From NCBI GenBank assembly GCA_947172415.1, contig OX359198.1, positions 651,401 through 715,400 on the forward strand: 64,000 bases of DNA, read 5' to 3'. A program made the translations under genes and the position numbers. Below the pieces are notes generated by a model that was given only the letters and a program-made list of their open reading frames with translations, was not told where the DNA came from and ran no database searches. Below, in pieces: positions 11,873 through 23,800 of this stretch (positions are counted from its first letter, which is position 1; the number at the start of each line of letters is the position of its first letter). The DNA comes from Chondrosia reniformis. Lineage: Eukaryota > Porifera > Demospongiae > Chondrillida > Chondrillidae.

Positions 11873-14800
11873 ATGGACTCCGCATGGTCGCTACCGGACA
11901 GCTACAACTTTCCAAAGGAAGAAGATAGAATCTTGCAGTTGTGGAAGGGTTTAGATGCCTTCAAGACGAGCTTGAAGCAGAGTAAAGATCGCCCCAGGTA
12001 TATTTACCATCACGTCTAATTCATCTGTTTATATAGCAATTACAACAAAAGGGTTAAAATACATTACGTTGTGATATACCATCATCAACAACACATATCT
12101 CCTGCACAGGAGGTCGTGTTGTTAAAACAGGAAAAAGAAACTAAACATAATATATTATAATATAGTACAGTATAATACAATACAATACAGTACAGTATAG
12201 TATAGTATAGTATAGTATAGTATAGTATAGTATAATATAGTATATTATATACAGTGCAAGTTACAATATACTAAGGTAATCTAATATAAATAAATAATAT
12301 AATATAATATAATTAATTAATTAAATAATTCATATGGCTCCAAGAAAGGACCTAGAAACAAAATGGGCATATCATCATAAAGTTTAGGGTATAAAACTCA
12401 TTTTAAATTAAGGGATTTTTGATTTAGGCCTCCGTTTCTTAGAAAACGGAGGACAAAGTTTGCATATAAAAGGCCATAGGACTATAGAAAACCTATGGGA
12501 AATTTATATGCAAACAATGTGTTATATTGATAAAAAATTTCAATTTGTCAGATAACTGTGAAATCAACATATATCATGGTACATGTGTATAAGAAACGTC
12601 TGGCGAAGTTTTGCTTAATTAAATGAGCAAAATAATCAAGATATAATGAAGAATTCAAAGTTACGATTGCGCAAGCTGATGATGTATTGTGATGTTTTTC
12701 TAATGCGTCACCAACACCTTCGTATATTGCTCCGTACACACATTTAGTGAATCATGTGACGTTGCGTAAACGTCACCGCCTCGTTGCTAAAGAAGATCAT
12801 CCTTTCGAGAACGGCTATGACAAGTCGACGCTCTCCTACGAGAAGGAGCTACCGAATAAACGAGTTGTAGCGAAGGTTAGATAAAACGTATTTGTATACG
12901 TTCATGCTAAGTTTAAGCCAAAAGTGTTGCTATATATATTTATGTAGAGAAATAAAAGAAATTCGTTTAGACGACCGTAGTAAAACTGTGGTACTTTAAG
13001 CTCCGTCATAATCTGCTTATGTTTTCTATTACTTATCCATGTGTGTACGTGTGCAGGAGTGTAATTGGATACGTAGGGGTGGATTTGGATAAATATGCGT
13101 GCGTGCAAGCTCATGAGTTGAGTTGAGATGAGTTGAGATAACGAGTTTCACTATAATGAGATTCCACTCTATATACAGTGCAAGTAAATTCATGTACACA
13201 TTCATCCATGGGCTCCTGTGTACCTATTTCCTCATTTATATATATACAGTACAAGTTACAATATACTAAGGTAATCTAATATAATATAATATAATATAAT
13301 ATAATTAATTAATTCATATGGCTCCAAGAAAGGACTTAGAAACAAAATGGGCATATCATCATAAAGTTTAGGGTATAAAACTCATTTTAAATTAAGGGAT
13401 TTTTAATTTAGGCCTCCGTTTGTTAGAAAACAGAGGACAAAGTCTGCATATAAAAGGCCATAGGACTATAGAAAACCTATGGGAAATTTATATGCAAACA
13501 ATGTGTTATATTGATAAAAAATTTCAATTTGTCAGATAACTGTGAAATCAACATATATCATGGTACATGTGTATAAGAAACGTCTGACGAAGTTTTGCTT
13601 AATTAAATGAGCAAAATAATCAAGATATAATGAAGAATTCAAAGTTACGATTGCGCAAGCTGGTGATGTATTGTGATGTTTTTCTAATGCGTCACCAACA
13701 CCTTCGTATGTCGCTCCGTACACACATTTAGTGAATCATGTGACGTTGCGTAAACGTCACCGACTCGTTGCTAAAGAAGATCATCCTTCGAGAACGGCTA
13801 TGACAAGTCGACGCTCTCCTACGAGAAGGAGCTACCGAACAGGCGAGTTGTAGCGAAGGTTAGATAAAGCATTTTTGTATACGTTCCCGTCAAGTTTGAG
13901 GCAGAGTTGTTCCTATATTGATGCGAAAGACTGGATTCGTTTGGTCGACCGTATTACTTTGGTAATTTAAGCTCTGCCTTCTCTTCTTACGTTATCTGTT
14001 AATATTTTTACTTGTCCATGTGTAGGAATTAGGAGTGTTTGTTGCGATCATTACGAGAATAAAGCTTTGTTGAGTGTCAGCAACATGAATTTACTAATTT
14101 CCTATTTATACTGAATTGTATTCCCACTCCTCATATATTGCTGATGCATGAAGACCTCTGGGTCGAAACGTCCAGAATTAGTAAATTCATATTGCTGACT
14201 TTCAACTAGGCTTTATTCTTATCCATGTTAGTACGTTTTCCATGTGTACTACATACAGTAACGAAATTGCTTATAGCGAATGTCTATAAGTATAGTGAAA
14301 TACTTTGTTAGCTAATTACACTCAAGTACACTACACAGTGCAAGTTACTAGCAAATATATAAAATATTAAATTACAATCAAGTACTACACAGTACAAGTT
14401 ACAAATTTAAGAGATCCAAGTGACTATGTAATATTAAAATTACAATCAAGTACTAGCTACACAGTGCAAGTTACAAATTTAAAGAGATCCAAGTGACCCC
14501 TAGGATAATCAGTATTTTAAACAGTACAAGACTTTAGTCACACTAGTACTGTTGCAGGCTTTGAAATCCTCAACTACTGCATAGAGAGTAGTAGTTGATA
14601 CAGATCATCCAATTGCAAGGTAGAACACATGGCCTACCAATTACCTTTTCACACCTTAGTATAGACTGAAGATGATGCATCTGCATGCCATATATCAACA
14701 AAGGCTTCAGTATTAAAGGGGTCTCAGCTAATAACCACAGCAGATTTGATTTGCCTTGTGAGGGAGCTAAGAACACCGACGGTTGGTTGCATGCATTGGC

Positions 14801-17800
14801 ATAAACAACAGGGTGAGAGACGATTTGGTAACTTGCACACAAGGGACATTGTTCATGAAATACATTAAAGGCCCCAGCCTTTATGTCCCTTGTGTGCAAG
14901 TTACCAAATCGTCTCTCACCCTGTTGTTTATGTGAATGCATGCAAGCAAGCAACGGTACTCCTAGCTCACACTCAAGGCAAGTCAAATCTGCGGTGATTA
15001 TTGGCTGAGACCCCCTGCATGAGACTGGAGTTTTTGCTGATAATGGCATGCAGATGCAGCATCTTCAGTCTATACTAAGGTGTGAAAAGGTAATTGGAAG
15101 GCTATGTGTTTAACCTTATATGATCTGTAGAGACTATACTACTCTGTATGCAGCAGTTGAGAATTTCAGTGTGGCTATAAAATCTTGTAGCGTTTAATAT
15201 ACCTGATTGTAATTATTTTGGGAGTCATTTGCATCCGTATTATATTATATACCTTAGTGTGATTATCTTGGGAGTCACTTGCATCCGTGTATAAATTTGT
15301 AACTTGCACTGTGTAGTACTTGATTGTATTAGTATAGTATAATATAGTATAGTATAGTATAGTATAGTATATTATAGTATAGTATAGTATAGTATATTAT
15401 AGTATAGTATAGTATAGTATAGTACAGTATAGTATAGTAGTGATGTACTTCTGTATAGTATTCTCACTTCCCAAGAGTTGCTATGTACATGCATTATAAC
15501 CTCTTGTTTCGACATGTGTAGGTATACATTCTACGATGGACCTCCATTTGCCACTGGATTGCCTCATTATGGTCACATCCTAGCAGGCACCATCAAAGTG
15601 AGCAGATATTGAAACAGTTGTTGTTTGTTTATTTAATTGTTTTGTTTATTTAATTGTTTGTTTATTTGTTTATTTGTTCCAAGGATATAGTCACAAGGTA
15701 TGCCCACCAAACTGGACATCATGTTGAGAGGAGATTTGGTTGGGACTGTCATGGCCTGCCTGTGGAGTATGAGATTGACAAGTCACTTGGGATTAAGGTG
15801 CAGTGCGACCTCTTTAGAATAGTGTTGGTCACTTGGGATTAAGGTGCAGTGCGACCTCTTTAGAATAGTGTTGGTCACTTGGGATTAAGGTGCAGTGCGA
15901 CCTCTTTAGAATAGTGTTGGTCACTTGGGATTAAGGTGCAGTGCGACCTCTTTAGAATAGTGTTGGTCACTTGGGATTAAGGTGCAGTGTGACCTCTTTA
16001 GAATAGTGTTGGTCACTTGGGATTAAGGTGCAGTGCGACCTCTTTAGGAATTTGGAATTTTGAAATAGCCTGTTTTTCCTGTTACCCATGTCATGAATTT
16101 AGTTAATTTTCACATCCAAATCTGTCTAATCTGATTGGTGCTTGGCTGAGGTAATAGTGTAATAGTGTTGCTCATTATGCACCATGCAGGGACCAGACGA
16201 TGTGAAAGCTATGGGCATTGCAAAGTACAATGATGAATGTAGAAGGATTGTCATGAGATACTCTACAGAATGGGAAGTGAGTATATCTCAGGTACTCCAT
16301 ACAATCCTCCCTTTAACATCCAACTCTAAACCATTGTTCATGTTCCAAACCTAAATCTAAGGTTCAACTCCAAAATTAATTTTCAAATCAAATTATAAAT
16401 TCTTCTTTGTACACCTTAAATCTACACAATACCTTTAAATACCTCCTACCATACAAGTTTGAATTTCTATGTTGTCATAGATGATTGTGAACCGATTGGG
16501 TAGGTGGATTGACTTTGACAACGACTACAAGACACTCTACCCCTGGTTTATGGAAACCATCTGGTGAGTATTCAACTCAGTATACTAGGTCAGGATATTA
16601 TACTAGGTCAGGATATTCTAGTGTACTAGGTCAGGATATTCTAGTGTACTAGGTCAGGATATTCTAGTGTACTAGGACAGGATATTCTAGTGTACTAGGT
16701 CAGGATATTCTAGTATACTAGGTCAGGATATTCTAGTATATGATCATTCTATGCAATACATACATTCTTGCAATACAGGTGGGTGTTCAAGCAGCTTTAC
16801 GACAGAGGGCTGGTGTACCAGGGATACAAAGTCATGCCTTACTCCACTGGTTGCAGCACTCCTCTGTCCAACTTTGAATCACATCAGAACTACAAAGACA
16901 CCATCGACCCAGCAAGTCAGTGATATTGAAGTCCTTTAGCACTTTCTTAAGAGTATACATAAAAGTGTAAAAATTATTTTTTGAAAAATGTTCTTTTTCT
17001 AATTTGATTGGTCAGTTATAATTAGTTTCCCTTTGGATGAGGACCCTGATATTAATCTCATTGCCTGGACAACCACACCCTGGACGTTGCCTAGCAACCT
17101 GGCCCTCTGTGTCCACCCAGATTTCACATATGTGAAAATCAAAGGTAACCCATTTGAGGGTTTAGTAAAACATAGTATACTGTGCTGGTATAACTTTGTA
17201 AATTGTAGAAAAAGAAAGTGGCAAGATATTCATTTTACTTGAAGCTAGATTGGAGTCACTTTACAAGACGGAAGAGGAGTACGAGGTGTTGGAGAAGATG
17301 GAGGGAAAGACTTTGTTTGGAAAGAAGTACAAACCACTATTTCCATACTTTGAACATGTATGTCCATCCATCCATCCATCCATCCATCCATCCATCCATC
17401 CATCCATCCATCCATCCATCCATCCATCCATCCATCCATCCATCCATCCATCCATCCATCCATCCATCCATCCATCCATCCATCCATCCATCCATTCATC
17501 CATCCATCCATCCATCCATCCATCCACCCCTACCCATCCATCCATCCATCCACCCATCCACCCATCCATCCATCCATCCATTCATCCATCCATCCATCCA
17601 TGCATCCATCCATCCATTCATCCATCCATCCATCCATCCATCCATCCATCCATCCATCCATCCACCCCTACCCATCCATCCATCCATCCACCCATCCACC
17701 CATCCATCCATTCATCCATCCATCCACCCATCCATCCATTCATCCATCCATGCATCCATCCATCCATTCATCCATCCATCCATCCATCCATCCATCCATC

Positions 17801-20800
17801 CATCCATCCATCCACCCATCCATTCATCCATCCATCCATCCATCCATGCATCCATCCATCCATCCACCCATCCATTCATCCATCCATCCATCCATCCATG
17901 CATCCATCCATCCATCCATCCATTCATCCATCCATCCATCCATCCACCCGCCCATCCACCCAGCCATCCATCCATCCATCCATCCATCCATCCATCCACC
18001 CACCCACTCACCCATCCTCTACAGCTCAAGTCTTCAGATCCATCAAAAGGTGCTTTTAGAGTGTTTACGGACACCTATGTCACAGCTGAGAGTGGTACAG
18101 GAGTGGTCCATCAGGCTCCAGGGTTCGGTGAAGATGACTTCCGTGTGTGCCTGGCCAATGGAGTGTTTCAGAAGGGAGACACTGTGGTCTGCCCAGTAGA
18201 TGCTACTGGAAAGTTTACTAAGGAAGTAACAGACTTTGCTGGGCAATATGTGAAGGTACGTATAGCTGTAGTAGCTTTAGTAGCTGTAGTACGTGTAGTA
18301 GCTATAGTATGTGTATTAGTTGTAATAGTATAATAATATAATATAATATCAATAATGTCTGTAATGTAATGTGTTTTTAATTGAAAGTGATCATGTTGTA
18401 ATGTAATTGTGTGATTGTGTGATGGTGGTATTAATTGATGACCTTTGACCCTTCCCAGGATGCTGACAAGCATATTATGAAGAAGCTGAAGGAGGCAGGT
18501 CGTCTGATCAGTCAGAGCCAGTTTAAGCATAGCTATCCATTTTGCTGGAGATCCGAGACACCGCTAATCTACAAGGCAGTTCCGGGATGGTTCATACGAG
18601 TGGAATCCATTGTTGACAAACTACTGGCCAACAATCAAAAGTGTTATTGGTAAACAAACAACTTAAAGACAGTCTTAATATCTCTTCATCGTTGTACATG
18701 TCAGCCATCTTGTAATTAAGTCTTGCTCAGTATGCCAGTACATACATGAGGTGTATTAAATTCTGTATGATATTGTATTAACCTCTAAGGGTTGACAATT
18801 AAGTAACACCTTGCCCCACCCCCCCTCCCTGGTGTAAGATATTAGGCTGTCATGCATGGCCAGTTACAGTACTAGACTTGTCCAGTGATGACTTGTTCAG
18901 AGTGGGTCAGGTGGAGTTGATTTGTGTCTACGTGTGAAGCATCTCTTGTGACACACGTCTGTAGGGTGCCCGAGTTTGTGAAGGAGAAGAGGTTTCACAA
19001 CTGGTTGAGGGACGCACACGACTGGTCCATCTCCCGCAACAGATACTGGGGCACGCCCATCCCTATATGGGCATCGGAGGACATGGAGGAGGTCGTGGTG
19101 ATAGGATCCATTGAGCAGTTGAAGGAGCTGTCGGGTGTGGAGGTCACGGATCTGCACAGAGAAAAGTGAGTGCTCTCTTGATGGAGCCAGTGCAGGTCTA
19201 GTTACATTACCACTGGGAGGAGCACCTGGTTCAACTAATAGTCGACTGAAGTGTGATAAAATGAAAGCCATAAGATGTGTATTAATGTATCCATGGTTAC
19301 CAAATAGCAACCCTAAGTCACTGGCTAACTTGATGGGATGTTATTGTTGACTAGTGTATGTGATTATCTTCCTTCCATCATCACCTTCCTTCCATCGTCA
19401 CCTTCCTTCCATCATCGCCTTCCTTCCATCATCACCTTCCTTCCATCGTCACCTTCCTTCCATCGTCACCTTCCTTCCATCGTCACCTTCCTTCCATCAT
19501 CACCTTCCTTCCATCATCACCTTCCTTCCATCATTTTCCTTCCATCATCACCTTCCTTCCATCATCACCTTCCTTCCATCATCACCTTCCTTCCATCATC
19601 ACCTTCCTTCCATCATCACCTTTACAATTATCATCACCTCACCTCATTCATTCTGCAGTGTTGATGACATCACTATTCCGTCCAAGATGGGCAAGGGAGA
19701 CCTCCGACGTGTCTCTGAAGTGTTTGACTGCTGGTTTGAGAGTGGAAGCATGCCTTACGCCCAGAGCCACTATCCCTTTGAGAACAGGAAGCTCTTTGAA
19801 AGTGGCTTTCCTGCAGACTTCATAGCCGAAGGGATCGACCAGACCAGGGGATGGTGAGACACACTGCATTGAGTGTGTAGGTCCTATTCCACCCCCCCAT
19901 CCCTGAGTGTGTAGGTCCTATTCCACCCCCCACCCCTGAGTGTGTAGGTCCTATTCCACCCCCCACCCCTGAGTGTGTAGGTCCTATTCCACTCCCCACC
20001 CCTGAGTGTGCAGGTCCTATTCCACCCCCCACCCCTGAGTGTGTAGGTCCTATTCCACTCCCCACCCCTGAGTGTGCAGGTCCTATTCCACCCCCCACCC
20101 CTGAGTGTGCAGGTCCTATTCCACCCCCCATCCCTGAGTGTGAAGGTCCTATTCCACCCCCCACCCCTGAGTGTGCAGGTCCTATTCCACCCCCCACCCC
20201 TAAGGCTAGAGGTAGAATCCTGTCTCCTGGTTAGGTTCTACACTCTGCTGGTAGTGTCCACTGCACTGTTTGACAAGCCTCCGTACAAGAACCTGATTGT
20301 GAATGGATTAGTGTTGGCAGCCGATGGCAAGAAGATGAGCAAGAGATTGAAGAACTACCCAGACCCCATGGACATTGTCAACGAGTTTGGAGCTGATGCA
20401 CTGAGGTAGGGTATGTACCTTGTCTAGCTATGGGATGTACCTTGTCTAGCTATGGGATGTACCCTGTCTAACTATGGGATGTACCCTGTCTAACTATGGG
20501 ATGTACCCTGTCTAACTATGGGATGTACCCTGTCTAGCTATGGGATGTACCCTGTCTAACTATGGGATGTACCCTGTCTAACTATGGGATGTACCCTGTC
20601 TAACTATGGGATGTACCTTGTCTAGTTATGGGATGTACCTTGTCTAGTTATGGGATATACCTTGTCTAGCTGTAATTTAGTAAGTGATTAAAGGTATTCT
20701 GTAGGACTGTTTTAGTTGTACCAGCTACTCAGCTTGTAATTTCGTACTTTGAAGGTTATATTTGATAAACTCTCCTGTTGTGAGAGGAGAAAGTTTGAGG

Positions 20801-23800
20801 TTCCAAAGAGAGGGAGTGAGAGACATCATCAAAGATGTCTTCCTTCCGTGGTACAATGCCTTTCGCTTTCTGATGCAAAATATTCACCAAAGGAAAATGG
20901 AGACTGGAGAGGACTTCAGTCATGAGGAGTCAGCTGACTTGCATGTGACCAACACAATGGACAAATGGATTCTCTCATTTGCTCAGAGCTTGGTCAAATA
21001 TGTGCACCAAGAAATGGCAGGTGAGTACAGCAACAGTATCGGTTGTGCAATACAAAGATGGCCGACTGAGATGTTTCATGTGCTGTACATCATACATCTG
21101 TGATGATATTTCTAGAAGCCTGGCCCAGTAGAGCAGAAGAATAAAGAGAAGACTCTTGTATCCTCATCCAAAGCTCTCCCTAGGTTTAGTTCCCTATTCA
21201 CTGTCCATGTGATGTAGAATAGATGTATTTTGGAAAACGTGTTAAATTACTCATATCCATGTGATGTATTAGCCTCCTGCACTCTCCGTCTCCTAGGTTA
21301 CAGGTTGTACACAGTGATCCCGCGACTCCTCAAGTTCATCAACCAGCTAACCAACTGGTATGTCAGGTTCAACAGGAAGAGGATCAAGGTGAGTTGGCTG
21401 TATTTGTTAACTAATTCACACTATTAGGTGTACATTTGTGTGTATACGCATATGCATAGTCAAACACATGCAGTTCTACATTGGACAGGATAGCCGTAGT
21501 ATGCATGCACACTACACTCAAATAATAATAAAAACAATAATACACTCTAATAATAATAAAAACAATAATACACTCTAATAATAATAAAAACAATAATACA
21601 CTCTAATAATAATAAAAACAATAATACCTCACTTCCCATTCATCCCCTCCACTTCCCATGAACCTCTTATCCCCTCCCCATGAGGTATACTATGGCTGTT
21701 GAATTATTCTTTAGAAAAGGTTGTAACAGCTTATGTAATAATGCAGTAGTAGTATGAAATGGGTATAATCTCTCTTTTCCAAACATTTGGTTTCCAGGGT
21801 GACGCTGGCAGGAAGGATGCAGATGATGCAATGCATACTCTCTTTGATGTCCTCTTTACTATGGTTAGAATGATGGTAAGTTTGAGAGATAAGACAGCCA
21901 CAACTGTTATCTGCTGTAAATGTATGGTTATGTGTGCAATTAAGTACTTTAAAGCATTATTCTATTCCAATTGATGCACACCTTTTAGGCTCCTTTTACT
22001 CCATTTTTGAGTGAGAGTATGTACCAACATTTACGGTTGCTATTGGATACGCTCCCAACAAACGAGAATGCTAGCATCCATTACATCATGGTTCCAAAAG
22101 CAAGGTGAGACTGAGTAAAACCCTATTAATTACTTAAATCAATTTTATCACATTTCTTCATGTCTGCAGAGTACAGCTGATTGATGAGAACATTGAGAGA
22201 TCTGTTGCTAGGATGCAGGTTGTCATAGAGCTCTGTAGGGTCATCAGGGACAGGAAGGTGCTGCCAGTAAAGGTGAGCCTCCACAGCATACATAATATTT
22301 GTATTATACTTTATAGCATATGAGAGACCATTCCCATTCCCATTCCCATTCCCATTTTCTTTTGAATTCCCATTCTGATATTAGTTTCCACTTCCAACCA
22401 TGATTGTGATTCACAAGGATCAACAGGTGTTGGATGATGTCATATCCCTGAGGAGCTATATACTGGAAGTACGTGTGGGTAGAGGTTGTATTTCTTACAA
22501 TATCTAGTGGCTGTATATCTTTAAATATATGTGAATCCATAATTCCTAGGTGTAAATTGTTTAATAAAAATATAAATTTTCTTTACTACAGGAACTTAAT
22601 GTGAGGGAACTGAAGGTAGCCTCCGACCAGTCAGAGTACGGAGTACACTTGAGGGCCGACCCTGACTCCAACAGATTGGGAAAGAGACTAAAAGGAGACT
22701 TTAAGAGAGTGTCAGATGAAGTGAAGAAACTGACTGACGTTCAGTTGAAAGAGTTTGAAAAGATAGGAGAGATTGATATTCTTGGGCACACACTCACCAC
22801 TGAAGATGTTAAGGTACGTCAAATGTGACTAGCAGTTGTGTAGTGTGGGGGAGTCTCGTTGTGTGAATGTGACTGGTAATTGTGTAGTGTGGATGGAGAG
22901 TCATTGTGTGAATGTGACTGGCAGTTGTATAGCGTGGGGGAGTCTCGTTGTGTTAGGCCTGGCACGGAACCAATGAATAATCTAATACACCATGTTTCTT
23001 ACATACTACATATGCCTAGTTTAGAAAAAGGCCAATAGGGAATTAAATCTAGTGGGAGCTTTGGATGAGGATACAAGAGTTTTCTCCTTCTCTTTTTCTT
23101 CTTCTCCACTGGGCCAGACAGCTGTCCCTGGGATATCCACCCTTCATCAGTAACCCTGGGACTCTGCCTTTTTCTTTTGTGAGTCCTTGGCTCTCTCTAT
23201 GCTAAATGTACAGGGCTGCTTTATCAGATACATGTCACACCATACCCTTACTATGTCATATGTAGATTACCTATTCTGTGGAAGCAGCAGACACAGGACA
23301 CTTTGAGGCCAACTCAGAGCGGGAGGTAATGCATAATTTACTGTATATTCACACTATCTCACTCCCAACCATAATCAAACCTATAGAACTATTCCTCAAG
23401 TCTGTGAATCATTTTTATTCCTCATCCTAGTACATTCCTATCCTTATTCTATTTTATATACGTATTCACATTGGGTGCCTTAGTAGTAGCTATTCAGCTA
23501 GTGGCCTTCCCAATTAGAATAAGGAAGATCATGATCATATGTCTTAGGGAAGTGCCTGCCATCGTGTTTATCAGTAAAGTGTTGACAACCTTATAAATGC
23601 CATGCAGTTACTCTCCAGCAAAGTACTAAAAGATGGTTTATAGAAGAAAAGATCCCTAAATCTACCATTTGGTCCTTCACTGTTCTTCTCTCTCTCTCTC
23701 TCTCTTGATCAGCTCCTTGTTCTGCTCGACTGCACGCCAAGTACTGAGATGTTGGAGGAGGGTATTGCTAGAGAGGTGGTCAACAAGATTCAGAAACTGA

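Noticed and set aside
14570..15049. 159-aa minus-strand open frame
   Set aside because: It spans the two arms of a palindromic foldback element, so the frame is a consequence of the inverted repeat.
17218..18333. Long open frames rich in Ser-Ile-His-Pro (plus) and Met-Asp-Gly-Trp (minus)
   Set aside because: They are translations of the CATC satellite that fills synthetase intron 8. Donor, acceptor and phase of the flanking exons exclude it from the protein.
20074..20409. Extended open frame upstream of synthetase exon 13
   Set aside because: The extension is the 33-bp minisatellite of intron 12 read through in frame; the acceptor at 20234 fits the conserved protein.
15784..22955. Regular repeats resembling a CRISPR array
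   Set aside because: Units are directly tandem without unique spacers, and the host is a eukaryotic intron-containing gene.
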